Positions 40,067 through 49,787 of a stretch of DNA of 63,052 nucleotides are shown in pieces. The position numbers and the translations under genes were made by a program. Each line of letters begins with the position of its first letter. The first letter of the stretch is position 1. The notes beneath the pieces are model-generated. The model ran no database searches, had not been told where the DNA came from, and saw nothing but the letters and a program-made list of their open reading frames with translations. Origin of the DNA: Streptomyces sp. MspMP-M5 (lineage in GTDB: Bacteria > Actinomycetota > Actinomycetes > Streptomycetales > Streptomycetaceae); NCBI RefSeq assembly GCF_000373585.1, contig NZ_KB891910.1:1-63052 (forward strand). Reading direction: 5' to 3'.

Positions 40067-41851
40067 GTGCACCCACGCATCGAGGACTACGCACTCATCG
40101 GCGATCTCCAGACCGCCGCGCTCGTCGGCCGGGACGGCTCCATCGACTGGCTGTGCCTGCCCCGCTTCGACTCCCCCGCCTGCTTCGCCGCCCTCGTCGG
40201 CGGCAAGGACAACGGCCACTGGACGCTGGCACCGTGCGCCGCCGAGGCCCGCGCCGAACGCTCCTACCGCGGGGACTCGCTGATCCTCGACACCGTCTGG
40301 GAGACCCCCGGCGGCAGCGTCCGGGTCACCGACTTCATGCCGCAGCGCGACCGCATGCCCGACGTCGTCCGGGTCGTGGAAGGGCTGCGCGGCCGGGTCG
40401 AGATGCGCGGGGAGCTGCGGCTGCGGTTCGACTACGGGCGGGTGGTGCCGTGGGTGCGCGCCACCGAGGGCTGCCGGGTGGCGGTCGCCGGCCCGGACTC
40501 CGTCTGGCTGCGCACCCCGGCCCAGGGCACCACCTACGGCAAGGACTTCAGCACCCGCTCGGACTTCACCGTCGCCGCCGGCCAGCGCACCGCGTTCGTG
40601 CTGACCTGGCACCCCTCGCACGAGCCCCGTCCCGACCGGATCGACCCGTTCGAGGCGCTGGCGGAGACCACCGACGACTGGCACGCCTGGTCCGCGCGGT
40701 GCCGCTACGACGGCCCGTACCGCGCCGCGGTCATCCGCTCCCTGATCACCCTCAAGGCGCTCACCTACGCGCCCACCGGCGGGATCGTCGCGGCCCCCAC
40801 CACCTCGCTGCCCGAGGAGCCGCACGGGGTCCGCAACTGGGACTACCGCTACTGCTGGCTGCGGGACGCCAGCCTGACCCTGAACTCCCTGATCTCCGCC
40901 GGGTATCTCGACGAGGCCGGCGCCTGGCGGGACTGGCTGCTGCGCGCGGTGGCCGGCGCCCCCGACGACCTGCAGATCATGTACGGGCTGGCCGGGGAGC
41001 GGCGACTGCCGGAGTTCGAGGTGCCCTGGCTGTCCGGGTACCAGGACTCGCTGCCGGTGCGGATCGGCAACGCCGCCGTGGCGCAGCGCCAACTCGACGT
41101 CTACGGCGAGGTGATCGACTCGTTCCATGTCGCGCGCACCGCGGGGCTGCCGGCCGAGCCGCACGCCTGGAACATCCAGCGGGCGCTGGTGGACTACCTG
41201 GAGTCCACCTGGCGCGACCCCGACGAGGGCATCTGGGAGATCCGCGGCCCGCGCCGGCACTTCGTGCACTCCAAGGTCATGGCCTGGGTCGCGGCCGACC
41301 GCGCGGTACGGGCGCTGGAGCAGCACCCCAGGCTCAGCGGGGATGTGGACCGCTGGCGGGCGATGCGCGACGAGGTGCACCGGGAGGTCTGCGCGCACGG
41401 CTACGACGCCGAGCGGGGCACCTTCACCCAGTCCTACGGCTCCGCGGAACTGGACGCCGCGACGCTGCTCATCCCGCGGGTCGGCTTCCTGCCGGGGGAC
41501 GATCCGCGGGTGGTCTCCACCGTCGACACGGTGCGCCGCGAGCTGTCCCACGACGGTCTGGTCCGCCGCTACAGCACCGAGGGGCGGTCGGTGGACGGCC
41601 TGCCGGGCGGCGAGGGCACGTTCCTGGTCTGCTCGTTCTGGCTGGCGGACGCGCTGCTGCTGACCGGGCGCCGGGCGGCGGCCCGGAAGCTGTTCGAGCG
41701 GCTGCTGGCGCTGCGGAACGACGTGGGGCTGCTCTCGGAGGAGTACGACCCGGCCACCGGGCGGCAGTTGGGAAACTTCCCGCAGGCGTTCAGCCATGTC
41801 GGCCTGGTGGGGACCGCCTTCGCGTTGCGGGCCGGGGCGGGGGCAGACTAG
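40067..41851 (+). CDS. glycoside hydrolase family 15 protein (glucoamylase/trehalase-like)
   Basis: A 594-residue (alpha/alpha)6-barrel hydrolase. The N-terminal beta domain starts with IEDYALIGDLQTAALVGRDG (typical of trehalase-type GH15). The catalytic barrel shows GVRNWDYRYCWLRDASLTL, and GLLSEEYDP contains the probable catalytic base Glu. There is no signal peptide, so it is probably cytoplasmic and acts on trehalose or short alpha-glucans. GTG 40067 has GGAAAGG upstream. The SDR gene starts four bases after its stop, so the two are probably one operon. Confidence 0.92.
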   Translation: MHPRIEDYALIGDLQTAALVGRDGSIDWLCLPRFDSPACFAALVGGKDNGHWTLAPCAAEARAERSYRGDSLILDTVWETPGGSVRVTDFMPQRDRMPDVVRVVEGLRGRVEMRGELRLRFDYGRVVPWVRATEGCRVAVAGPDSVWLRTPAQGTTYGKDFSTRSDFTVAAGQRTAFVLTWHPSHEPRPDRIDPFEALAETTDDWHAWSARCRYDGPYRAAVIRSLITLKALTYAPTGGIVAAPTTSLPEEPHGVRNWDYRYCWLRDASLTLNSLISAGYLDEAGAWRDWLLRAVAGAPDDLQIMYGLAGERRLPEFEVPWLSGYQDSLPVRIGNAAVAQRQLDVYGEVIDSFHVARTAGLPAEPHAWNIQRALVDYLESTWRDPDEGIWEIRGPRRHFVHSKVMAWVAADRAVRALEQHPRLSGDVDRWRAMRDEVHREVCAHGYDAERGTFTQSYGSAELDAATLLIPRVGFLPGDDPRVVSTVDTVRRELSHDGLVRRYSTEGRSVDGLPGGEGTFLVCSFWLADALLLTGRRAAARKLFERLLALRNDVGLLSEEYDPATGRQLGNFPQAFSHVGLVGTAFALRAGAGAD

Positions 41852-41855
41852 GGCC

Positions 41856-42611
41856 ATGGATCTTGGACTCACCGACCGGACGTATCTCGTCACCGGCGCC
41901 ACCCGCGGGCTGGGCTTCGCCACCGCCCGCGAACTGGTCGCCGACGGCGCCAATGTGGTGCTCACCGGCCGCTCCGAGGAGGCCGCGGCCAAGGCGGCCG
42001 CCTCCCTGGGCGAGCGGGCCCTGGGCGTGGCCGCCGACAACTCCGACGCCGGGGCCCCGGCCCGCCTGGTGGCGGCCGCCCGGGAGCGCTTCGGCCGCTT
42101 CGACGGCCTCCTGATCAGCGTGGGCGGCCCGCCGCCCAGCGGGGCCGCCGACACCACCGACGACCAGTGGCGGACGGACTTCGAGACGATCTTCCTCGGT
42201 GCGGTGCGGTTCGCCCGCACGGCCGCCGCCGAGCTGGGCGAGGGCGGCGTCATCGGCTTCGTGCTCTCCGGCTCCGTCCACGAGCCGATCGCCGGGCTCA
42301 CCGTCTCCAACGGCCTGCGCCCGGGCCTGGCCGGCTTCGCCAAGTCCCTGGCCGACGAGGTCGGGCCGCGCGGCATCCGCGTCGTCGGCGTGCTCCCCGG
42401 CCGGATCGCCACCGACCGGATGACCCAGCTCGACGAGCTCTCCGGCGACCCCGAGGGCTCCCGCGCCCGCAACTCCGCCACCATCCCGCTGCGCCGCTAC
42501 GGCGACCCCGCGGAGTTCGGCCGCACCGCCGCCTTCCTCCTCTCCCCCGCCGCGTCCTATCTGACGGGCGTGATGGTCCCGGTGGACGGCGGGGCCCGGC
42601 GCGGCTTCTGA
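41856..42611 (+). CDS. SDR-family oxidoreductase lacking the YxxxK pair
   Basis: A 251-residue short-chain dehydrogenase fold. The cofactor loop TGATRGLGFATA and the NADP-type Arg in VVLTGRSEE are intact, and the C-terminus (SYLTGVMVPVDGG) is standard. The active site is not: after Ser138/Ser140 there is no Tyr through residue 165, and the expected Tyr and Lys positions read SNGLRPGLAGFAK. The NNAG motif is replaced by ISVGGPPPSG. This atypical SDR subgroup exists elsewhere; its activity is unknown. ATG 41856 lies four bases after the GH15 stop. Confidence 0.9.
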   Translation: MDLGLTDRTYLVTGATRGLGFATARELVADGANVVLTGRSEEAAAKAAASLGERALGVAADNSDAGAPARLVAAARERFGRFDGLLISVGGPPPSGAADTTDDQWRTDFETIFLGAVRFARTAAAELGEGGVIGFVLSGSVHEPIAGLTVSNGLRPGLAGFAKSLADEVGPRGIRVVGVLPGRIATDRMTQLDELSGDPEGSRARNSATIPLRRYGDPAEFGRTAAFLLSPAASYLTGVMVPVDGGARRGF

Positions 42612-42725
42612 GGCCGGCGGGGCGGGCCGGGCCGCGGCGTCCGGTGGTCGGGGTGGCTCCCGGGCTGGCATCGGCCGGGGAGTTCCGTGCCAGGCGCGGC
42701 GTCCCCATGCCCCCTCGGCTCCGCG

Positions 42726-43331
42726 CTAGCTGACCCGTTCCGGCCGGTGGCGGACCGCCCGCAGGCGGACCTCGGTCGGCAGGCGGTCCAGGCCGGCCGA
42801 GCTGCGGGCGTCGGCCAGCGCCCGGTCGGAGAGCCGCAGCACCACGGTCCCGGGGTCGGCGTGCGGGGCGAGGACGAGCAGGGCGCGCACCTGCGGCGCG
42901 GTGCGGCGGCCGGTCAGCACGGCGGCCGCCCGGTCGACGCCGTCCACCGCCGCCGCCTCGGCCGCCAGGACGGTCTCCAGCGCCCGGCCCCGTACCGTCG
43001 CGCCCTCCCCGTCGCCGCTGTCGACCAGCACCATGCCGAGCCGACGCCGCCGGACCTGCGCCAGCAGCCACCACAGCAGCAACAGCACCAGGACGGCCAG
43101 CCCGGCGATGACCGCCGGCCACCACCAGCCGCGGTCCGTGAAGCGGGTGCGGTCCGCCGCCGGGAGCAGGACGTCGTCCGGGCGGGCCCAGGGCCAGCCG
43201 GACGGCAGGTCGAGGTGCAGGCGGGCGGGCAGGTCGAGGCCGCCCAGCAGGACCAGCCCGCCGGCGCCGAGCAGGAGCACGCCGACCAGCCCGAGCAGCA
43301 CCCGGTTGACGCTCGCGCGGACGGTGCGCAT
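42726..43331 (-). CDS. AmaP-like alkaline-shock membrane anchor protein
   Basis: A 201-residue protein with two transmembrane helices (residues 10-30 and 70-92) and a C-terminal Asp23-like soluble domain. In Staphylococcus, AmaP tethers Asp23 to the membrane. Here it ends a minus-strand cluster of five genes (two Asp23-like, one DUF2273-like, DUF6286, AmaP), seven bases downstream of DUF6286. ATG 43331. Function is inferred from family and context; an envelope-stress or cell-wall role is likely. Confidence 0.8.
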   Translation of the reverse strand: MRTVRASVNRVLLGLVGVLLLGAGGLVLLGGLDLPARLHLDLPSGWPWARPDDVLLPAADRTRFTDRGWWWPAVIAGLAVLVLLLLWWLLAQVRRRRLGMVLVDSGDGEGATVRGRALETVLAAEAAAVDGVDRAAAVLTGRRTAPQVRALLVLAPHADPGTVVLRLSDRALADARSSAGLDRLPTEVRLRAVRHRPERVS

Positions 43332-43338
43332 CGCGCGC

Positions 43339-44022
43339 TCACCTCCTCTTCGGGCGCCGGACGTCGACGGTCAGCCGCAGCCGGCGGGTCAGGCCGAGTT
43401 GGCGCAGGCCGTCGCCGAGCACGGTGGTGAGGTCGCCGCGGACGGCCTCCAGCTCCCGGAAGTGCGCCAGGGCCCGGGCCCGCGCCCGGCGCCGGCCGAC
43501 GGTCAGCCGTACGGCCTGCACGCCGGCGACCTCCATGGCCCGGTCGCGCAGCACCAGCGCGGCGGCCGACCGGTCGAGACCGGCGCGGACGCCGGGGGCG
43601 GTGCGCCGCATCGGCAGCACGGTCCGCAGCCCCGGGGTGGCGGCCAGGACGAGCAGCCAGATCCCGAGGGCCAGCGCGGCGGCCGCGGCGCCCAGCACCC
43701 AGGGGTCGTCGAGGTGCCGGACGGTCAGTTCGTGCGCCAGCCGCCGGCGCCAGGCCATCGCGGTGCGGCCGGCCCGTACGGCGGCCACGTCGTAGAGCAG
43801 CAGTCCGCCGGCGCCCAGCAGCACCAGGGCGACCAGCGCCGCGGGCACCCGGCGGGCCGACCAGAAGCGCCGGGCGGGCCCGCTGGCGACCGGGGCGGGC
43901 TCCGCCGCTCCCGGCGCCGCCAACTCGCCCGTGGTGCCGGGCGGTTCACCGGAGCGCCCGCCGGTCGCCGCACCGGTCCCGGCCTCCCCGGCGCTTCCCG
44001 GCCCCGGTGCCGGCCCGCTCAC
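43339..44022 (-). CDS. DUF6286 membrane protein of the Asp23 cluster
   Basis: A 227-residue protein: a Gly/Ala/Pro-rich head (1-50), two transmembrane helices (VPAALVALVLLGAGGLLLYD and WVLGAAAAALALGIWLLVLA) and a C-terminal domain that looks like an Asp23-fold partner (VAGVQAVRLTVGRRRARARAL...). The GTG start overlaps the upstream Asp23-like stop by four bases. It is known only as a companion in actinobacterial Asp23 clusters. Confidence 0.78.
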   Translation of the reverse strand: MSGPAPGPGSAGEAGTGAATGGRSGEPPGTTGELAAPGAAEPAPVASGPARRFWSARRVPAALVALVLLGAGGLLLYDVAAVRAGRTAMAWRRRLAHELTVRHLDDPWVLGAAAAALALGIWLLVLAATPGLRTVLPMRRTAPGVRAGLDRSAAALVLRDRAMEVAGVQAVRLTVGRRRARARALAHFRELEAVRGDLTTVLGDGLRQLGLTRRLRLTVDVRRPKRR

Positions 44023-44420
44023 CGCACCCGCTCCCGGGCCCGGTCCGTCAGCAGCGGCGAGTTCAGCCGCTCCACCTGCACGGCCACCTCGGTGACCGTC
44101 GTCCCCGCCAATGCCCTTACCCGCTCGGTCACTTGACGGCGCACCAAGCGGCAGTGGGCGCCGATGGGGGCGGGGTAGGCGAGTTCCACGGCGATCCGCA
44201 GCCGGGCCTCGCCGAACGGCGGGCGGGTGTCCCGGCGGGTCACCGTCACCGTGGCATGGGCATCGGTGGGGGCGCCGGGGGCCGCCTCGCGCAGTGCCTC
44301 GCGGGCCGCCCGCGCGGCGATCCGGGCGACCACCCGGTCGGCGATCCTGGTGGCGCCGCGCTCACCGGCCGGTACGTCGCCGGCAGCGGCGGGCGGGGCC
44401 GCCCGGTAGACGGCTGCCAT
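44019..44420 (-). CDS. Asp23/Gls24-like protein, short
   Basis: A 133-residue soluble protein with the Asp23 pattern: TRIADRVVARIAARAAREAL helix, central beta strands (ATVTVTRRDTRPPFGEARLRIAVELAY), and a late VTERVRALAGTTVTEVAVQVERL repeat of the fold. It lacks a membrane segment and is expected to bind its membrane partners. ATG 44420, six bases after the DUF2273-like gene. Confidence 0.72.
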   Translation of the reverse strand: MAAVYRAAPPAAAGDVPAGERGATRIADRVVARIAARAAREALREAAPGAPTDAHATVTVTRRDTRPPFGEARLRIAVELAYPAPIGAHCRLVRRQVTERVRALAGTTVTEVAVQVERLNSPLLTDRARERVR

Positions 44421-44426
44421 CCGCGC

Positions 44427-44624
44427 TCACCGCCGCCGGTCGTCGCGGTCGCCGGTGCGGGCGCGGAAGAACTCCCCGACCGCCAGGTCCCCGTCGAGGA
44501 ACCTGCCGGCCATGAACCCGACGGCGCCCAGCGCCGCCACCAGGACGAACGCCCCGAACCCGCCGAAGTACCCGGCGAAGCCCAGCGCCATCCCGGCCAC
44601 GAGACCGATCACGGTCATGCTCAT
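44427..44624 (-). CDS. small DUF2273-like membrane protein
   Basis: A 65-residue protein with two closely packed hydrophobic segments (TVIGLVAGMALGFAGYFGGF and FVLVAALGAVGFMAGRFLDG) joined by a glycine turn, then a charged tail. Proteins of this type accompany Asp23 genes in Firmicutes and actinobacteria. ATG 44624 has GGAGCGC-type SD upstream. It sits between the two Asp23-like genes. Confidence 0.72.
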   Translation of the reverse strand: MSMTVIGLVAGMALGFAGYFGGFGAFVLVAALGAVGFMAGRFLDGDLAVGEFFRARTGDRDDRRR

Positions 44625-44660
44625 CGTGCGCTCCTTCGCTACGGCTCCGTCCGGGCCCGG

Positions 44661-45137
44661 TCACTGGAGCCGCGGTTCCGCCGCCTCGGCCGCGTGGGGC
44701 CCGTAGTCGCCGTCCGCCTCGTCCGGCAGCTTCACATCGCTCACCGCGATGTTGACCTCGACGACCTCCAGACCGGTCATCCGCTCCACGGCGGCGATCA
44801 CGTCCTCCCGGACGGCCCGGGCCACCTCCGCGATGGCGACCCCGTAATCGACCACGATCTCCAGGTCCAGCGCGGTCTGCACCTCGCCGACCTCGGCCTT
44901 GACCCCGCGCGTGGGAGCGGCCGACCGCCCGCCGCCGGGCACCCGGTCGCGCACCGCGCCGAGCGTGCGGGCGAATCCGCTGCCCATCGCGTGGACGCCC
45001 ACCACATCGCGGGCGGCGAGTCCGGCGATCTTCTCCACGACGCCGTCGGCGATGGTGGTCCGACCGCGGGTGCCGGGGTCGCCGCCGCCCCGTTTCACCG
45101 GCCTCGCCGCGTCCGCGCCCAGCTGGCTCTCGGTCAT
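44661..45137 (-). CDS. Asp23/Gls24-family envelope stress protein
   Basis: A 158-residue soluble protein, first gene of the cluster. The Asp23 signature is plain: TTIADGVVEKIAGLAARDVVGVHAM, then ALDLEIVVDYGVAIAEVARAVREDV and MTGLEVVEVNIAVSDV. In S. aureus the family is abundant and tethered to the membrane, and its loss triggers the cell-wall stress response. The ATG at 45137 has AAGGGA about eight bases upstream. Divergent from the P10-like gene. Confidence 0.88.
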   Translation of the reverse strand: MTESQLGADAARPVKRGGGDPGTRGRTTIADGVVEKIAGLAARDVVGVHAMGSGFARTLGAVRDRVPGGGRSAAPTRGVKAEVGEVQTALDLEIVVDYGVAIAEVARAVREDVIAAVERMTGLEVVEVNIAVSDVKLPDEADGDYGPHAAEAAEPRLQ

Positions 45138-45307
45138 CGCCGCGCGTCCCTTCTGGGTTATGCACCTTTCACACCATTCATCCCACTCCCCACAGTAGGG
45201 GCGGACGGCGGGGTGCGCTCCGGGGATGCGGCAGCGGAGTGCCGCAGCCTGCCGCGGCGGGCGGGCTGGGGCAGGCTGGGGAGGTGGTCCGGGAAAGAGG
45301 TGACGCG

Positions 45308-46045
45308 GTGGCCGCGAACGGCTTGGCACACACGGTGCGGCAGCAGCTCGGCATCGGCCGGATCCTGCCGCTCGGCGGCCCGGCGGACGGGGCCTGGATC
45401 ACCGAACGCGCGGCCCGCGCGGCCCTGTTGCGGGCCCCCGGCACCCCGCCCGGCGTGCGCCTGGACGCCCTGCGACTCTCCCTCGCCACCCCCGGCGAAG
45501 CCCCGGCGCCGACCGTGCCGGCACCGCCCAGCGCCCTGCCGCCGGGCCGGCTGCGGATCACCGCCGACCTGGCCGCACCGCCCGGCCGCCCGCTGCCGGC
45601 GCTCGCCGCGCACGTGCGGACGGCGCTGCTGGCCGCGGCCGAGGACGGCCTGGGGCTGCGGGTGAGCGCGGTGGACCTCCGGATCGGCGAACTGCTGGAC
45701 GCCCCGGCCGAGGGCGGCCCCGGGGACGGCGACCGGACCGCCGGCCGGGCCGCGGCACCGGCCGCCACGGCACCGGCCACCGCGGAACCAGGCGACGCCG
45801 CGACGGACCCCGCGGACCTCGTCGCCCGGGTGCTCGCCGTCCCCGGGGTGGCCCGGCTCGCCCCGGCCCTGGCCGGCCGCTCCCGCCCGGTGGCCCGCAC
45901 CGGCGACCATGTCCTCGTCCAGCTGGCGACCGCCGCCGGCCACCGCCCCGTGGACGTGGCCCGCGCCGTCCGCCGGGCGGTCACCGGTCCGCCGCCGGCA
46001 CCGCAGTCGGCCGCGGTGCTGGTCACGGCGGTGGCGGACGGCTGA
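45308..46045 (+). CDS. Asp23-related protein (often labelled nucleopolyhedrovirus P10 family)
   Basis: A 245-residue soluble protein encoded divergently from the Asp23 cluster. Two Asp23-like blocks are visible: AWITERAARAALLRAPGTPPGVRLDALRL near the N-terminus and LVARVLAVPGVARLAPALAG, then VDVARAVRRAVT in the C-terminal half, separated by an Ala/Pro/Gly linker. The viral label used for homologues comes from low-complexity similarity and should not be taken literally. GTG 45308 has AGAGG seven bases upstream. Confidence 0.72.
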   Translation: MAANGLAHTVRQQLGIGRILPLGGPADGAWITERAARAALLRAPGTPPGVRLDALRLSLATPGEAPAPTVPAPPSALPPGRLRITADLAAPPGRPLPALAAHVRTALLAAAEDGLGLRVSAVDLRIGELLDAPAEGGPGDGDRTAGRAAAPAATAPATAEPGDAATDPADLVARVLAVPGVARLAPALAGRSRPVARTGDHVLVQLATAAGHRPVDVARAVRRAVTGPPPAPQSAAVLVTAVADG

Positions 46046-46064
46046 CGACCGGAGCCGCGGGCGG

Positions 46065-46844
46065 TCAGTCGCCGACGCCGGCCAGGTCCCGCAGCCGCCG
46101 CGCCTGGGCGGCACGCTCCGCGCGGCGCTGCTCCTCGTACGTCCGGTCCACGGCGCCGGCCAGCAGGGCCTTGGTCTCGATGACGGCGTCCCGGGGCGCG
46201 GCGACGAGCGCGGCGGCCAGATCGGCCGCCGCGGCGTCGAGTTCGCCGCCGGGCACGACGAGGTTGACCAGGCCGATCCGCTCGGCCTCCGCGGCGTGCA
46301 CGAAGCGCCCGGTGGCGCAGATCTCCAGCGCCCGGGCGTAGCCGACCAGTGCGATCAGGGGGTGCGTGCCGGTCAGGTCCGGGACCAGGCCCAGACTGGT
46401 CTCGCGCATGGCGAACTGCGCGTCGTCGGCGGCGACCCGCAGGTCGCAGGCGAGCGCGAGCTGGAAGCCGGCGCCGATGGCATGCCCCTGGACGGCGGCG
46501 ATCGACACCAGGTCGTTCCGCCGCCACCAGGTGAACGCCTCCTGGTACTCGGCGATCGTGGCGTCCAGCGCCTCGTCCGTACCGCGCGCCAGATCGAGGA
46601 ACGACGGCTCACCGTCGAACCCTTCGGGCGTGAACGCCTGCCGGTCGAGCCCCGCGGAGAAGGACCTGCCCTCTCCGCGCAGCACCACGATCCGTACGTT
46701 TCCCGGCAGCAGCGAACCCGCCTCGGCCAGTGCCCGCCACATGGCGGGGCTCTGGGCGTTGCGCTTGGCCGCGTTGGCGAGGGTCACCGTGGCGATCGCG
46801 TCGTCCACGGTGAGCCGCACACCGTGCTTGTCGAGCAGAGTCAT
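46065..46844 (-). CDS. enoyl-CoA hydratase/isomerase family protein
   Basis: A 259-residue crotonase-fold protein. The oxyanion loops are FSAGLDRQAF and VQGHAIGAGFQLALACDLR; the residues at the hydratase glutamate positions read MRETSLGLVPD, which keeps one acidic residue, so hydratase or isomerase activity is possible. The segment RIVVLRGEGRSFSAGLD is typical. ATG 46844 has GGAGG seven bases upstream. In its promoter region GTAAGTGACTGAACGGTAAC (46880-46899) looks like a TetR-type operator. The gbn gene lies directly upstream on the same strand. Confidence 0.88.
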   Translation of the reverse strand: MTLLDKHGVRLTVDDAIATVTLANAAKRNAQSPAMWRALAEAGSLLPGNVRIVVLRGEGRSFSAGLDRQAFTPEGFDGEPSFLDLARGTDEALDATIAEYQEAFTWWRRNDLVSIAAVQGHAIGAGFQLALACDLRVAADDAQFAMRETSLGLVPDLTGTHPLIALVGYARALEICATGRFVHAAEAERIGLVNLVVPGGELDAAAADLAAALVAAPRDAVIETKALLAGAVDRTYEEQRRAERAAQARRLRDLAGVGD

Positions 46845-46902
46845 GAGGGCGCCTCCGAGTCAGCCACCGCACCTGCGTGCGTAAGTGACTGAACGGTAAC
46901 CT

Positions 46903-46928
46903 CCCGGCCGACTGCTCGGACGGCCGGG
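46903..46928 (-). terminator. gbn terminator
   Basis: CCCGGCCG (46903-46910) pairs perfectly with CGGCCGGG (46921-46928) around a 10-base loop, 31 bases after the gbn stop on the minus strand. Confidence 0.6.
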
Positions 46929-46958
46929 GGGCACCGCCTTTACCCGGAGCCGCGACCG

Positions 46959-47180
46959 TCAGACCGAGGCGGCCTTCTTGCCCCTCGTGGCTCCGCCACG
47001 GCCGCGCAGGATCACGCCGGATTCGCTGAGCATCCGGTGCACGAATCCGTAGGAGCGGCCGGTTTCCTCGGCCAGCGCCCGGATGCTCGCTCCGGCGTCG
47101 TACTTCTTCTTCAGGTCTGCCGCGAGCTTCTCGCGCGCGGCGCCGGTCACCCGGCTGCCCTTCTTCAGAGTCTCGGCCAC
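46959..47180 (-). CDS. gbn: small helix-turn-helix nucleoid-associated protein (Gbn)
   Basis: A 73-residue basic protein: a short helical arm (TGAAREKLAADLKKKYDAG), a helix-turn-helix (SIRALAEETGRSYGFVHRMLSESG) and a Gly/Lys/Arg tail. It corresponds to S. coelicolor SCO1839, which I recall as Gbn, a GATC-binding nucleoid protein affecting development and antibiotic production. GTG 47180 has GAGGAG seven bases upstream and starts VAETLKKGSRVTG. One GATC lies 39 bases upstream and a cluster of four further upstream. Confidence 0.85.
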   Translation of the reverse strand: MAETLKKGSRVTGAAREKLAADLKKKYDAGASIRALAEETGRSYGFVHRMLSESGVILRGRGGATRGKKAASV

Positions 47181-47530
47181 CCGTGCCTCCTCGTGGGAAG
47201 TGCGCTCTGGACTCTCATGATCACCCCTCCCCGGCTTCCTGGCCACCCATTCCGCAAGGTCTGTGCGACATCCTTCGCCGTCCTGCGGGCGCCCGGAGCG
47301 GTCGGAACTCCTTCTTCCGCGCGCCCCGCGACGCCGACGCACGCCCCGGTGGGCGAGAAGTGCCAGGTCAGGTGGTATGTCACCGAAACGGCGCGGGCCG
47401 AGCCGGGAGGGCCCGGCCCCCTGCTGCAGGCTCGCCGGTGTACGAGCCGTTCTCACTCAGATGATGGATCACCCATGGGCCGAATGATCCAGCGGGCGTG
47501 ATCCAACCGGTGGCGGCGGTATGGCGGTGA
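47181..47530. other. 350-base intergenic region upstream of gbn with clustered GATC sites
   Basis: GATC occurs at 47219, 47467, 47486, 47500 and 47529 (the last extends two bases into the ABC-F stop region). Four sites fall within 66 bases, where about 0.2 would be expected at this base composition. No coding frame is convincing. The ABC-F gene ends at the right edge, reading towards gbn. Confidence 0.5.
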
Positions 47531-49129
<1,599 letters not shown>

Positions 49130-49338
49130 GGGGAAAACTCCAGGGCAGGAAGACGGCGGGTTGGACGGACGGTCCGAGAGCGGTCTGCGCCGTCTAATGA
49201 ACCCAGAGGAGAACTGCCATGCAGGCAGTCTAACGGGCCGGGGCAAATCGTTTTCCGGCGTTGTCGGACCCTCCTGCGAGACTGTGAGGCAGGACACAGG
49301 AATCCGGGCGGCAGGGCGCCGTCCGGTGCGCGAGAGGC

Positions 49339-49755
49339 ATGGTGATCAGCATGGCAGGCACGCCGACGATGTTCCCGACGCTGCGCTACCGGGACGCCCC
49401 GGCCGCCCTGGGTCAGCTGACGGAGGCGTTCGGATTCACCGTCGCCGCACGGTACGACGGGGAGGACGGCACGGTGCTGCATGCCGAACTCGCCTACGGC
49501 GACGGCGCGGTGATGGTCGGTTCGAAGGGCCACGGCGGCCCGTTCGACGAGGCGATGGGGGACGCCGGGCCGAGCGGGGTCTATGTCGTCGTCGACGATC
49601 CCGACGCGCACTGCGAGCGGGCCCGGCGGGCCGGGGTGGAGATCCTGGTGCCGCCCACCGACCAGGACTACGGCTCGCGCGACTATCTGGCCCGGGATGC
49701 CGAGGGCAATGTCTGGAGCTTCGGCACCTACCGGCCGGGCGGGGCGGGGTCATGA
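49339..49755 (+). CDS. VOC-fold (glyoxalase-like) protein
   Basis: A 138-residue protein with paired beta-alpha-beta-beta-beta modules. Motifs: FPTLRYRDAPAALGQLTEAFGF, VMVGSKGHGGPF, YVVVDDPDAHCERARRAGVEIL and SRDYLARDAEGNVWSFGTY. The last is the usual VOC ending with a metal-ligand Glu. The substrate cannot be predicted: glyoxalase, dioxygenase or drug-binding proteins share the fold. ATG 49339 or the in-frame ATG 49351 is the start. Confidence 0.85.
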   Translation: MVISMAGTPTMFPTLRYRDAPAALGQLTEAFGFTVAARYDGEDGTVLHAELAYGDGAVMVGSKGHGGPFDEAMGDAGPSGVYVVVDDPDAHCERARRAGVEILVPPTDQDYGSRDYLARDAEGNVWSFGTYRPGGAGS

Positions 49756-49787
49756 GCCGCCAGGGCCCGGCCGGGGTGCCCGGGGCG

